A model generated the notes under the pieces. The model had not been told where the DNA came from and did no database searches. It saw only the letters and a program-made list of their open reading frames with translations. The translations under genes and the position numbers were made by a program. DNA of 64,000 bases from Planctomycetaceae bacterium (lineage in GTDB: Bacteria > Planctomycetota > Planctomycetia > Pirellulales > Lacipirellulaceae): positions 124,001 through 188,000 of the forward strand of contig PABB01000015.1 of assembly GCA_002702655.1 (NCBI GenBank), given 5' to 3'. This document shows positions 1 to 9,248 of this stretch, one piece after another (positions within the stretch are counted from its first letter, which is position 1; every line of letters starts with the position of its first letter).

Positions 1-1022
1 TTGCACACGCCGCGGTGCACGGGGCTGAATCCGCGATAGTCCTGCCGGACCCGCTTGGTCCACGCGGCCCACCAGCCGTCGGAGCCTTCGCGCTTCGTGC
101 CGTCAGGGAACTCGGGGTGACTCATGTCCTTGACCAACACCGGACCGCGCGTGAATGACCCGGTGGTTGGCGTCCCGGCCGCCAAGTCGCCGACGTTCAT
201 CGACAACGTGCCGGCCAACGCCCCGTCGCCCAACAGCGGCACGATGCTCGCGGGCGTCCGGGACGCGTCGACCACGCGCAGACTCAGCGCGCCTTGCGAC
301 GCTTCGCGAAGTTTGTAGTCAGCGGGGCATTCGGGCTTGTCACTCTTGAGATTGCCGCTCTTGTCCAATCGCGGCCCGCCGCGCACCAGCAGCCAACTTG
401 CGGTGAAGTTGGTGTTGTAGAACTTCTCCAGCAGATGATCCGCAACGACCTGCAAGCGTTCGGGGCTGCCGGGCGCCAGGTTCTCTTCGAGGATCTTCCG
501 GCATGGATTGATGATCGGCTCGCCGTCGGGGGCGACCGACGGCGGGCTGCCCAGCGGCTCGATGCACGCACTGAAGTCGGACCGCTGCAGCGACAGGACC
601 TGATTGACGGTCTCGGCCGCTTGCGCCGGATTGCTCGGGCAGCGGATTTCGCTCACCGGGATCGTTTGCCGGACGCAGTCGGCCACCCAGCCGAAGTCGA
701 CGACCGAACCTTCGTGCTTCCAGTCGAAGGCGCCGCTGCAAAGTCGTCCCTGATGGTGGTCGGCATGAGCCTGCATGCCCACGCCAATCTGTCGCAGATT
801 GTTCGCACAGGCCGTGCGACGGCTCGATTCGCGCGCCATGTTCAAGGCCGGCGTGAGCAGGCCAATCAGCACCCCGATGATGGAAATCACCACCAAAAGC
901 TCCACCAACGTGAAGCCGGGTTGCGTGCAGCAGAAGTATGGGCCTGAAAGGAATCGTTCCTTCGGGCGCAGTAGGCAGCGGGGCGTGTCTAGAACGTTAG
1001 CGCCATCGTGGCGACCACCCAT
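1..1022 (-). CDS. DUF1559 prepilin-like protein, 3' end cut by window edge
   Basis: The frame is open from an ATG at 1022 to the window edge, about 340 residues. A GGAG box lies 9 bases before the ATG. After about 37 residues comes the type IV prepilin signature [19 protein letters not shown], a processing site followed by a membrane helix, then [18 protein letters not shown], which is typical of the planctomycete DUF1559 family. The last readable residues, PVHRGVC, look like the start of the family's C-terminal H-x9-DG motif, so only a short tail should be missing. Members are thought to be exported pseudopilins and their function is unknown. The gene is divergent from the MobA-like gene. 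Confidence 0.85.
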   Translation of the reverse strand, partial: MGGRHDGANVLDTPRCLLRPKERFLSGPYFCCTQPGFTLVELLVVISIIGVLIGLLTPALNMARESSRRTACANNLRQIGVGMQAHADHHQGRLCSGAFDWKHEGSVVDFGWVADCVRQTIPVSEIRCPSNPAQAAETVNQVLSLQRSDFSACIEPLGSPPSVAPDGEPIINPCRKILEENLAPGSPERLQVVADHLLEKFYNTNFTASWLLVRGGPRLDKSGNLKSDKPECPADYKLREASQGALSLRVVDASRTPASIVPLLGDGALAGTLSMNVGDLAAGTPTTGSFTRGPVLVKDMSHPEFPDGTKREGSDGWWAAWTKRVRQDYRGFSPVHRGVC

Positions 1023-1369
1023 TCTCGTATTCTCCGTGGTCAGGCCGCCCGCCGTCCGCGGGCGCCTCGGCCCCGCTGGCAGCGGTTCGTTCGGATTGGC
1101 AAGTGTTTTCTTGCGACTCGTGTTCCGTTCGGACGCGGAGTGTAGGGAGGCGCCGTGAAGAGACGGTGAAGAAATGAGACTCGAATGCGCAAATAGGTAT
1201 GAAGTTTCGGTGAAGGGACGCGCGGACTCGAAAAATGTCGAATCGCCGTGCCGTCGCCCAAGTACGGGGAGCGGGACGAACTGGAGCGCCACGCCGCCGC
1301 AATTGGTGTAGGCTGCCCAGAGTGGAGAGTTGGTTCGCTCATGCCGGACGGTCCGTTGATCGTGAAACC
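1023..1369. other. Divergent intergenic region
   Basis: This 347-base gap separates the divergent DUF1559 and MobA-like genes and should hold both promoters. I see no clear operator, hairpin or small gene. The reading frame of the MobA-like gene stays open upstream of 1370, but the added residues do not resemble the family. Confidence 0.5.
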
Positions 1370-1972
1370 ATGCGCCAGTTTCAGTCCTTTGCGATCGTTC
1401 CCGGGGCCGGGCGAAGTCGGCGGATGGGCCAGTCGAAATTACTGCTGCGGGTCAAGGGTCGCCTGTTGATTGACACGGTTCTCGAGGCGTGGATCGACAG
1501 CGCAATCACGCACACGATCGTCGTGGTGCGCGCCGACGACGCGCCGCTGATCAAGCAGTGTCGGCAGCACGCAGTTCAGGTCGTCGAGGCCGATCCGCCG
1601 CCGCGCGAGATGCGCGACTCGATCGAAATTGGGCTTCAGGAGGTCGCACGGCAATTCGCGCCTCGCGCGCACGACGCCTGGATTGTCGCGCCGGCAGACT
1701 TGCCCGGTCTGACCCCAGCTGCGGTCGACGAGGTCGTCAGCCGCTACGATCCTGCAACGCCGCGGATCGTCATCCCCTGCCAAGGCGGCCGGCAGGGCCA
1801 CCCCGTCTTGCTCCCGTGGCGTGCAGCGGCTTTGTTTCTGGACGCCAGCGATGCTGGCGGATTGGATCGCTTTCTGGCCGCACAGCCGGTCGAGCGACTG
1901 GACGCGTTCGAATCGCCGGCCGCCCTGGTGCAGGCCGACCTCGACACGCCGGAGGACTTGCGCCGCTTGTGA
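1370..1972 (+). CDS. MobA-like NTP transferase (molybdenum cofactor nucleotidyltransferase)
   Basis: This 200-residue protein opens with the nucleotide-binding signature [13 protein letters not shown] (residues 11-23), the LAAGxSxRMGxxK motif of the MobA/MocA superfamily. A later [10 protein letters not shown] segment fits the metal and product site. Such enzymes attach CMP or GMP to molybdopterin. The two genes just downstream encode an iron-sulfur and a molybdopterin subunit of a hydroxylase, so a role in making the cofactor for that enzyme, probably as the cytosine dinucleotide (MocA type), is likely but inferred. The ATG at 1370 was chosen because the signature normally begins a few residues from the N terminus. 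No strong ribosome site is visible. Confidence 0.85.
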   Translation: MRQFQSFAIVPGAGRSRRMGQSKLLLRVKGRLLIDTVLEAWIDSAITHTIVVVRADDAPLIKQCRQHAVQVVEADPPPREMRDSIEIGLQEVARQFAPRAHDAWIVAPADLPGLTPAAVDEVVSRYDPATPRIVIPCQGGRQGHPVLLPWRAAALFLDASDAGGLDRFLAAQPVERLDAFESPAALVQADLDTPEDLRRL

Positions 1973-2092
1973 GACGACATACCGGAGCGAACGGCGGTGA
2001 TTTGCGTTGCCATCGGCCGCTCGCCTAGACTACCGGGCGCAGGCGTCGTCCGCCGGATCTTTTCAGTTGGCCGCGTCGACGCGGAGTGATTC

Positions 2093-2575
2093 ATGCCCGA
2101 CACATTCACGATTCGCGTCAACGGCACGGAGCACGCGGTCGCGACCGACGCCGATCGCCCGCTGCTGGACGTCCTGCGCGAAGATCTCGCTCTCACCGGG
2201 ACCAAGTACGGCTGCGGCGAGGGCGCCTGCCGCGCCTGCACGGTGCTGATTGACGGCGAGGCGACCCAGGCCTGCATCACCTCGATCGAGACGGCCGCCG
2301 GCAGCGAGATTGAAACGATCGAGGGGCTGGCCGCTAGCGGGCAGCTTCATCCGGTGCAGCAGGCGTTTATCGATCAAGCGGGCATGCAATGCGGCTACTG
2401 CGTGCCGGGGCAAATCATGACCGCCGTGGCGTTGCTGCGCAGTAGCCCGCAAGCCACTGACGAGGAAATCGTCGCGGAGATGACGGGCAACCTGTGTCGC
2501 TGCTGCAATTACGAAAACATTCTGGCCGCGGTTCAGCAGGCGGCCGGCCGGGCGCCCGACGCGTCCGCCCCCTAG
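2093..2575 (+). CDS. (2Fe-2S)-binding small subunit of a molybdenum hydroxylase
   Basis: The 160-residue protein carries both [2Fe-2S] sites of the xanthine dehydrogenase/isoquinoline oxidoreductase small-subunit family. The plant-ferredoxin-type cluster uses Cys41, Cys46, Cys49 and Cys61 (GCGEGACRAC). The C-terminal four-helix cluster uses Cys100 and Cys103 (MQCGYCVPG) and Cys135 and Cys137 (NLCRCCNY). It passes electrons from the molybdenum centre to an acceptor. A GGAG box lies 6 bases before the ATG, and the large-subunit gene starts 26 bases downstream. No FAD subunit gene is nearby, which fits the two-subunit isoquinoline-type arrangement rather than the three-subunit CO dehydrogenase type. 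Confidence 0.93.
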   Translation: MPDTFTIRVNGTEHAVATDADRPLLDVLREDLALTGTKYGCGEGACRACTVLIDGEATQACITSIETAAGSEIETIEGLAASGQLHPVQQAFIDQAGMQCGYCVPGQIMTAVALLRSSPQATDEEIVAEMTGNLCRCCNYENILAAVQQAAGRAPDASAP

Positions 2576-2601
2576 TCCCCCGGCCACCCCGGAAGCTTGA
2601 C

Positions 2602-4782
2602 ATGACCAACCGGCAAGACATGACTGCGCAACACGAGTTGCCGAGTCTGCTGGACGACGACCCGGCAGTTGAGTTCGAACGCTACGAGCTGCGCGAGCCG
2701 CCGCGCTACGTCTTTGCCGTCGATCGCCGCGAGTTCGTTGGCGCCTTGGGGGCGGGACTGGTGGTGGTCGCGTGGCCGGCTGACGGTCAGGCGCAACGGG
2801 GCGGTCGACAAGCCCGCCGCGACGAGCGTCTCGCCGACCGGTTGCATATCGGCGCGGACGGTGTGGTCACCGTGCTGACCAGTAAGGTCGAAGTGGGCCA
2901 GGGCTCGCGGACGCAGCTCACGCAGGCGGCCGCGGAGGAACTGCAATTGCCGATGGATCGGGTCCGCCTGATCATGGCGGACACGGCCGCGTGTCCCGAC
3001 GACGGCGGCACGGCCGGCAGTCGCACGACGCCTTCCACGGTGCCGCGCGTGCGTAGCGCTTGCGCTGCGGCGCGGGTGCAATTGGTCGAACTCGCCGCGG
3101 CCAAGCTCGGCGCCCCGGCGAGCGACGTGCGCTACGAAGCGGGGCGGTTCACCGTGTCGGATGGCGCCGCGACGACGCTCGCCGACTTGGCGGCCGATCG
3201 CGAACTGGTTGCCACGTTCGAAAGCGCTTCGCCGGCCGACGTCGCGCTGCGTCCGGTCGAGGCGTGGCAGGTCTTGGGCACGCCCGCCGCGAAGGTCGAC
3301 GCGGCCGCGGTTGTCACCGGCCAGCACCGCTACCCGTCCGACATCCGGTTGCCCGACATGGCGTACGGCAAAGTGCTGCGCCCGCCGTCCTACGGCGCCA
3401 CGCTGGCCGAGATTGACCTGCGGCCCGCTCAGGAGATGGACGGCGTCATCGCCGTGCGCGACGGCGATTTTGTCGGTTGTACCGCGGCCACGTCGTGGCG
3501 CGCCGCCCGCGCGGTCGAGGCGATCGAGTCGACGGCTCGCTGGAACGAGCCGGCGCCCGACGAGCACGTCCACAGCGACCAGTTGTACGAACATCTCAAG
3601 CAAACGGCGGCCGAAGAAGGGGGACGACGCGGTCGCGGCGGGCGCGAGTGGGGCGACCGGCAAGCTGCTCTGGAATCAGCTCCCCGCCGCCACCAGTCGA
3701 CCTACCACATCGCGTATATCCAGCACGCGCCGATGGAGCCCCGCGCGGCCGTGGCCCAGTGGGACGAGGGCCGCCTGACCGTCTGGACCGGCACGCAGCA
3801 GCCGGCCCGCGTTCATAGCGAGTTGCAGAGTGCATTTCGCCTGGGCGCCGACGCCGTCCGCGTCGTCGTTCCCGACACGGGCGGCGGGTTCGGCGGCAAG
3901 CACACGGGCGAAGCGGCTGTCGAAGCGGCCCGCCTGGCCAAAGCGGCCGGTCGCCCGGTCTCGCTGCGCTGGACGCGCGAGGAGGAGTTCACCTGGGCGT
4001 ACTTTCGCCCGGCGGGCGTGATCGAGATCGATGCGGCGCTCGACGACGCGGGGCGGATTGTCGCGTGGGATTTTACGAACATCAACTCGGGCGGATCCGC
4101 CGTCGACACGCCTTATCGCACGGCGGCCGGCCGCACCCGCGTGCTCGCCGCCGATGCCCCGCTGCGGCAGGGCTCCTACCGCGCGCTGGCGTCCACGGCG
4201 AACAATTTCGCCCGCGAAGCGGCCATGGACGAACTGGCCGAGGCGGCGGGCGCCGACCCGTTGGAGTTTCGGCTGGCGCATCTCGAGCCGGGGCGGCTGC
4301 GCGACGTGCTGCTCGCGGCCGCCGAGCGCTTCGACTGGCGTGGCCGGCGCGCCGCCGGGGATTTCGTGGGGATCGCCTGCGGGACGGAAAAAGGGTCGTA
4401 CGTCGCGGCGTGCGTCGAGGCAGCGGTCGAGGACGGGACGATTCGCGTGCGTTCGGTGTGCCAGGCGTTTGAGTGCGGCGCCGTGCAGAACCCGCGGAAT
4501 CTGTTGTCGCAAGTGCAGGGATGCATCGTCATGGGCCTGGGGGCGGCCTTGCGCGAGGAGATTCGCTTCTCAGAAGGGCGGATCGACAACGCCAGTTTCT
4601 ACGACTACGAAGTGCCGCGGATGGACGACTTGCCGGAGTTGGAAATTGTGATCGTCGAGCGGCCCGACTTGCCGTCGGTCGGCGCCGGCGAGACGCCGAT
4701 CATTGCCGTGGCGCCGGCGCTCGCGGGCGCTGTCTACGCGGCGACCGGCCAACGCTGCAAGTCGCTGCCGCTGCGCGTGTAG
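2602..4782 (+). CDS. Molybdopterin-binding large subunit (isoquinoline 1-oxidoreductase beta-like)
   Basis: The 726-residue catalytic subunit should bind the molybdenum cofactor and hydroxylate an aldehyde or N-heterocycle. The substrate cannot be told from sequence. A twin-arginine-like motif (DRREFVGALGAG, Arg42-Arg43) before a hydrophobic run suggests folded export by Tat, as in the isoquinoline-type family. The cofactor loop GGGFGGKH lies near residue 427. The segment VGAGETP holds the expected catalytic Glu (about 697). The ATG at 2602 follows GGAAG at 2591. An earlier ATG in frame at 2494 lies inside the small-subunit gene and was rejected. Confidence 0.9.
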   Translation: MTNRQDMTAQHELPSLLDDDPAVEFERYELREPPRYVFAVDRREFVGALGAGLVVVAWPADGQAQRGGRQARRDERLADRLHIGADGVVTVLTSKVEVGQGSRTQLTQAAAEELQLPMDRVRLIMADTAACPDDGGTAGSRTTPSTVPRVRSACAAARVQLVELAAAKLGAPASDVRYEAGRFTVSDGAATTLADLAADRELVATFESASPADVALRPVEAWQVLGTPAAKVDAAAVVTGQHRYPSDIRLPDMAYGKVLRPPSYGATLAEIDLRPAQEMDGVIAVRDGDFVGCTAATSWRAARAVEAIESTARWNEPAPDEHVHSDQLYEHLKQTAAEEGGRRGRGGREWGDRQAALESAPRRHQSTYHIAYIQHAPMEPRAAVAQWDEGRLTVWTGTQQPARVHSELQSAFRLGADAVRVVVPDTGGGFGGKHTGEAAVEAARLAKAAGRPVSLRWTREEEFTWAYFRPAGVIEIDAALDDAGRIVAWDFTNINSGGSAVDTPYRTAAGRTRVLAADAPLRQGSYRALASTANNFAREAAMDELAEAAGADPLEFRLAHLEPGRLRDVLLAAAERFDWRGRRAAGDFVGIACGTEKGSYVAACVEAAVEDGTIRVRSVCQAFECGAVQNPRNLLSQVQGCIVMGLGAALREEIRFSEGRIDNASFYDYEVPRMDDLPELEIVIVERPDLPSVGAGETPIIAVAPALAGAVYAATGQRCKSLPLRV

Positions 4783-5168
4783 GCGAGACGGCCGGCGCCA
4801 TCTGTGGGACGCGCCACGCTGGCCCGCAATTCCCGTTGGCGGGCCAGCTCTCGCACGGCCTGCGCAAATCTGCCGGCTCGCCATGCGCAACTCATGCAAA
4901 CCGCGCAGGGCGCGACGGGGAGCGTGCGATGGCTTCTGTCAACGTGCGCTCGGTTTTTGCCGACCAATTCTTGGCATGCCCGCCGCGCGCCACGGATCGC
5001 GCGCGATTCCCGCACAACGACAACTTCGCGCCTGTGGGCGCGGCCACGGACGAATCGCGCCGCCTCCGCCGCTGGAGTCGCGTTTCGATTTGGGCTATCG
5101 TAGCGGCTGCGATGCACTGCTCGTCTTGACGACTCTTTTCACGACTCTGTTCTTGCGGAGACGCTACG
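4783..5168. other. Intergenic region before GH51 gene
   Basis: A 386-base gap between two plus-strand genes. The short frames in it lack recognisable motifs. It probably holds a terminator and the GH51 promoter, but neither can be picked out with confidence. Confidence 0.4.
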
Positions 5169-7595
5169 TTGAACGCCACCAATTCCCGCGGCGCGGCCGT
5201 TGTCTTGATCGCCGCCGCCATTGTCTCTCTGGTCGCCCTCGCACCCGCCGCCGTCGCGGCCGATGCGTCCATTCAGCTGACCGTCGACGTCGACAATCCG
5301 TCGCACGAGATCGACCCCAACGTCTACGGCCACTTTCTGGAGCACATTTATCACTCCGCGAACGGCGGCCTGTGGGGCGAGCTGATTTGGAATCGCAGTT
5401 TCGAGCTCAGCAACGGCGGCGTCGGCGACTGGTCGATCGACGACGACCAGATCGTCCAATCGGCCATGATCACCGACTGCAATTTCGTGTTCGGCGATCC
5501 GGATTGGCAGGACTACGAGTTCACTCTGCAGGCCCGCAAGGACCGGGGCGTCGAGGGCTTCATGGTGCTGTTCCGCGCCCAAGACGACGACTCGTTTTAC
5601 TGGCTGAACCTGGGCGGCTGGGGTAACACCCGGCACGCCATCGAAAAGGAAAACGACGGCGGGCGCGGCGCCATCGGCCGCGGCAGCAATGGTCGCATCG
5701 CCGAGGGGCGTTGGTACGACATTCGCATCCGCTGCGAGGGCAACCATATCCAGTGCTGGCTTGACGGCGAGCGGATGATCGACATGCGCGACGAGAACCG
5801 TCCCTACCTCAGCGGCATGGTCGGCCTGGGCACCTGGGGCACGCAGGCGCGCTATCGCAACCTGAAAGTGACCAGTCTCGACGGCGCCGAGGTGCTGTTC
5901 AGCGGGTTCCCCGAGCTTCCCGCGGCGGAGTTGGCCGTGGACTTCTGGTCGCCGCTGGGCGCCGGCGAGGCCGAGCGGGTCGACGATGCGCTGAACAACG
6001 ACTTCAGCCTGCAACTGACCAGCGACAGCGCCGCCACTGGCATCGAGCAGCACAACTTCCGCTTTCAGCCGCAGCGCTACACGGGCACGCTGGCGATGAA
6101 GGGCGATCTTCCCCAGGGCGTCAAACTGGAGCTGCGCGACGGCGACAAAGTCCTCGGCGAAACGGTCCTGGGTCCGCCCGCCAACGAGTGGACCGAGTAT
6201 CCGTTCGAGATCGAGTGCCGCGGCGAGACGAACGACGGCTCGGTGCGGATCATGCTGCTCGGGCCGGGCGTCGTGAAGCTCGACCAGTTTCAAATGATGG
6301 GCCAGGACGCCCTCGACGCCGGCGGGTTCCGCCCCGACCTGCTCGAGGCGGTGCAAGGCTTGCGGCCGCCGATCATCCGCTGGCCGGGCGGGTGCTTCGC
6401 CTCGGTGTACCTGTGGAAGGACGCCATCGGCCCGCAACGCGATCGACGCATTTACTCGGCCTACATGTGGGAGGATCAAGACATCAACTCGTTCGGCACG
6501 GACGAGTATATGCAACTGTGCGAGAAGACCGGCGCCGAGCCGCTGCTGGTGATCAACACGGGCATCCTGGAATCGGGGTGCGGCGCGCCGGCCCAGTTCC
6601 GACTTGACTCGGAAGACGATTATCTGCCGTACGCTTTGGAGTGGATGGAGTACTGCAACGGCGACGCGTCTACGCCGATGGGCGCGCTGCGCGCCAAGCA
6701 CGGCCACCCCGAACCGTACAACGTGACGTACTGGGAGTTGGACAACGAAACCTGGGCGGCCGGGGTCGAGGCCTACATCGAGAAGGTGAAGGAGTTTGCC
6801 CCGGCCATGCGGGCCAAAGCGGAAGAACTCGGCACGCCGATCAAGCTGTTGGCCTGCGGCGGCAACCGGTTCGATATGCGCTGGAATCGGGCGTTGATCG
6901 ACGAGTGCGCCCCGCTGATCGACTACATCAGCATTCACAACTACGAGGACCCGGACAATTTCGACTCCGGCGTACGGCGGTACGAGCGGCTGCTGGAAAC
7001 CTTGGCCGAGTACATCGCTCAGTCGGACAACCCGGACATGGAGATTTACAACTCGGAATGGAACGCGCAGTCGACCGACTGGCGGACCGGGTTGTACGCG
7101 GGCGGGTTGCTCAACGCGTACGAGCGACAGGGCGAGAAGTTTACGTTGGGCGGACCCGCGCTGTTCTTGCGGCACACGTCGGCCGGCGCGTGGGATAACG
7201 CGTTCATCAATTTCGACCACACGGGGTGGTTCGCCGCCCCCAACTACGTGGTGATGAAGCTGTGGTGGGACAACTACGCCTCGCAATTCTTACCGGTGGC
7301 CGGCGATCAGCAGGGCTGCAACGTCGTGGCCACGCGCTCTGACGACGGCGAGACGGTCGTCATCAAGGCCGTCAATCCGCAGGATCACGCGGTCAGCGTG
7401 CAGGTGAAGCTGCGGGGCGACTTCGCCCCCAGCGAAGCCACCATGCAGGTCGTGGCGCCCGGGTCGCTCGACGCTCGCAACACGCTGGAACATCCCGAGA
7501 CCGTGCAGCCCGCAGCCGCAGCTGCGAAGTTGGCCGACGGGCAGTTGACGTTCGAGCTGCCGGCCTACTCGGCCGCGGTGGTGACGGCGAACTGA
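5169..7595 (+). CDS. Secreted GH51-type alpha-L-arabinofuranosidase with embedded lectin-like domain
   Basis: An 808-residue exported glycosidase. Residues 1-30 form a signal peptide ending AVA. The family signature is clear: YGHFLEHIYHSANGGLWGELIWNRSFE, split here as residues 53-64 and 65-79. A block of about 150 residues then resembles a concanavalin-like beta-sandwich (WQDYEFTLQARK, GRWYDIRIRCEG, GLGTWGTQARYRNLKV), followed by the TIM barrel starting at RWPGGCFASVYLW. The acid/base Glu is about 527 (WELDNETW, where GNE is more usual) and the nucleophile Glu about 630 (YNSEWN). A C-terminal beta domain follows. It should release arabinose from plant or algal polysaccharide. The TTG start has GGAG 8 bases upstream. 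The gene converges on the next one, 10 bases between stops. Confidence 0.93.
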   Translation: MNATNSRGAAVVLIAAAIVSLVALAPAAVAADASIQLTVDVDNPSHEIDPNVYGHFLEHIYHSANGGLWGELIWNRSFELSNGGVGDWSIDDDQIVQSAMITDCNFVFGDPDWQDYEFTLQARKDRGVEGFMVLFRAQDDDSFYWLNLGGWGNTRHAIEKENDGGRGAIGRGSNGRIAEGRWYDIRIRCEGNHIQCWLDGERMIDMRDENRPYLSGMVGLGTWGTQARYRNLKVTSLDGAEVLFSGFPELPAAELAVDFWSPLGAGEAERVDDALNNDFSLQLTSDSAATGIEQHNFRFQPQRYTGTLAMKGDLPQGVKLELRDGDKVLGETVLGPPANEWTEYPFEIECRGETNDGSVRIMLLGPGVVKLDQFQMMGQDALDAGGFRPDLLEAVQGLRPPIIRWPGGCFASVYLWKDAIGPQRDRRIYSAYMWEDQDINSFGTDEYMQLCEKTGAEPLLVINTGILESGCGAPAQFRLDSEDDYLPYALEWMEYCNGDASTPMGALRAKHGHPEPYNVTYWELDNETWAAGVEAYIEKVKEFAPAMRAKAEELGTPIKLLACGGNRFDMRWNRALIDECAPLIDYISIHNYEDPDNFDSGVRRYERLLETLAEYIAQSDNPDMEIYNSEWNAQSTDWRTGLYAGGLLNAYERQGEKFTLGGPALFLRHTSAGAWDNAFINFDHTGWFAAPNYVVMKLWWDNYASQFLPVAGDQQGCNVVATRSDDGETVVIKAVNPQDHAVSVQVKLRGDFAPSEATMQVVAPGSLDARNTLEHPETVQPAAAAAKLADGQLTFELPAYSAAVVTAN

Positions 7596-7605
7596 TCGCC
7601 GCGTC

Positions 7606-9168
7606 TTAGCGGCTCGGGCGAGCAGCACGCTCGTTGGCGAGCATCCGCTGCAGCAGCCACGCCGTGGCCGCGGCCGGCGGGACCAGCGCCAACGAGGTCG
7701 GCTCGGGCACGGCAAACTGCGCGTCGAACGCCGCCGGGCCGTAGCGGCTGACGTACGCGTCCTTGAAAATGCGGAAGTCGGTGCGATCGACCTGGCCCGA
7801 TTTGTTGAGATCGCCGGCGGCCAGCCACTGCTCCGGCGGGATCTGCTCGGCGGCCAGGTCGCGCATCAGGTTCGGCAGCATGAGTTGCCAGTCGCTCAAG
7901 TCGATGTCGCTGTCCCGATCCACGTCGGCCAGCAGGTGTTGCGCATCAAGCCAGTCGGCCATGTAGGGCTCGTTGGACGCGTCCAGCGGCTCGGATTCCT
8001 CGACCAGCCCCTCGATGAACAGCCAGTTGATTTGAAACGGGGCATACCCGGAGCGCGTCGGGTCGAGACCGCGCATCGCCTCGGTCTGATTGTAGCCGAG
8101 CGTGGCCACCGAAACGCCGTGCTGCCGAAACAACGCATGCATGTTGCGTATGTGGTGCTCGTTGAACCACGGCTGCGACACGATGAAGTCGGTCCACTCC
8201 TGCCGACTGACCTGACTGGCGAATGCGTCATGCAGGTAGTCCTGCACCAACAGCGAGGGCTCGTAGCCGTACTGCTGGGCGAATTGAGCGCCCGCCGGAT
8301 CCGCCCCGATTGGCTCGTCCAGCGCGTTTTGATACCGCCATACGGGCGAAAATTCCGTGGCCAGCAGGTCCTTGCCAGCTCCCAACGTGGAGCGGGCGAA
8401 CTGCATCATTTCCTGCGCTTCCTGGAGCGTGTCATAGTGCACGTGCAAGTCGACGCCCGCGACCAGCGGGTTGTCGCGCGCCAGCTGAAAGAACTCCTGG
8501 ACGACCGCGCTGCCCTGGGGGCCGGCGTCGTACAGGCGATTCAACGAGCCGACGTAGTACTGCGGGCGCTGCGTTTGCAGCGCTCCGTAGTGCTGCTGCA
8601 CGTAGTCGAGCAGCCGCTCGGTGAAGGTCACGACTGCCGGCGCCTCGCCCGGGGCCGGTCGCTGCAGGTCGGCCTGTCGCGTCTCCCACATCGGCTCGTT
8701 GCCCAGCACGATGTGGTTAATCGGCGCCCCGACCGCCTCGAGCGTCTCGACCGCCCGCGCAAATAACGCCGCCTCCTGGGGCGAGCCGGGCGTCGGCACG
8801 TTCTGGTTGTGATTCTCGAACGCCCACTTGAACGAGAAAATCACCTGTTGGCCCGCCGCCTGCGCCCGCCGCAGGCCGACGATATTGTCGTTGGTCGCCA
8901 GGTTGCCGACGTCCTGCATCTGCAGGATGTCAAAGAACCCGCGGACCCATTTGGTTTTGCTGAGAGCCAGTTGCGCTTCGTCCACGTAGCGCGATGTTTC
9001 ATTGTAGTTGGCGCCGAGGATTTGCGCCGCCGCGGGCGCGGGCCGTAGCGCCGCCAGGCCGGCCAGCGCCGCGGCGATCGGCCCCAAGCATCGCCACAGC
9101 GAGAGCCGCTGTCGCCGCGCTTCGCGATTGACCGCGTCTGATTGAAATTCGCACCGGCTTGGATTCAT
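7606..9168 (-). CDS. PEP-CTERM clan GH-A-like glycosidase with dockerin-like repeats
   Basis: A 520-residue exported protein. A signal peptide (hydrophobic core 28-40) leads into a domain resembling clan GH-A TIM barrels: acid/base candidate Glu158 in VLGNEP and nucleophile candidate Glu272 in LLATEFSP. The exact GH family is not recognised. Residues 415-465 contain two calcium-loop repeats of dockerin type (DVDRDSDIDLSDW and GDLNKSGQVDRTDF). The C terminus has VPEP at 487-490, a short hydrophobic stretch and a basic tail, the exosortase sorting signal. The enzyme therefore looks surface-sorted rather than released. The ATG at 9168 was chosen because it starts the signal peptide. Confidence 0.75.
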   Translation of the reverse strand: MNPSRCEFQSDAVNREARRQRLSLWRCLGPIAAALAGLAALRPAPAAAQILGANYNETSRYVDEAQLALSKTKWVRGFFDILQMQDVGNLATNDNIVGLRRAQAAGQQVIFSFKWAFENHNQNVPTPGSPQEAALFARAVETLEAVGAPINHIVLGNEPMWETRQADLQRPAPGEAPAVVTFTERLLDYVQQHYGALQTQRPQYYVGSLNRLYDAGPQGSAVVQEFFQLARDNPLVAGVDLHVHYDTLQEAQEMMQFARSTLGAGKDLLATEFSPVWRYQNALDEPIGADPAGAQFAQQYGYEPSLLVQDYLHDAFASQVSRQEWTDFIVSQPWFNEHHIRNMHALFRQHGVSVATLGYNQTEAMRGLDPTRSGYAPFQINWLFIEGLVEESEPLDASNEPYMADWLDAQHLLADVDRDSDIDLSDWQLMLPNLMRDLAAEQIPPEQWLAAGDLNKSGQVDRTDFRIFKDAYVSRYGPAAFDAQFAVPEPTSLALVPPAAATAWLLQRMLANERAARPSR

Positions 9169-9207
9169 TCCCGCATACCTCTTCCCGCGTATCAAGAAAC
9201 GGGCGGC

Positions 9208-9240
9208 AACCGCTGGGGCGAACTGCGCGCCCCAGCGGTT
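9208..9240 (-). terminator. Strong hairpin between PEP-CTERM genes
   Basis: A perfect 13-base-pair stem, AACCGCTGGGGCG at 9208-9220 pairing with 9228-9240, closes a 7-base loop. It begins 9 bases after the stop of the upstream minus-strand gene. On the minus strand it is followed by a C/T-rich run without a clean T tract, so it may be a terminator or a transcript stabiliser. Confidence 0.55.
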
Positions 9241-9248
9241 ACCGAAAT

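Noticed and set aside
1235-1369. Longer N terminus for the MobA-like protein
   Set aside because: The extra 45 residues are Arg-rich and would push the nucleotide-binding motif far from its usual position.
5139-7286. A 715-codon open frame on the minus strand opposite the GH51 gene
   Set aside because: High GC at third positions keeps the antisense frame open. The translation is low-complexity with no motif, while the plus frame has full GH51 signatures.
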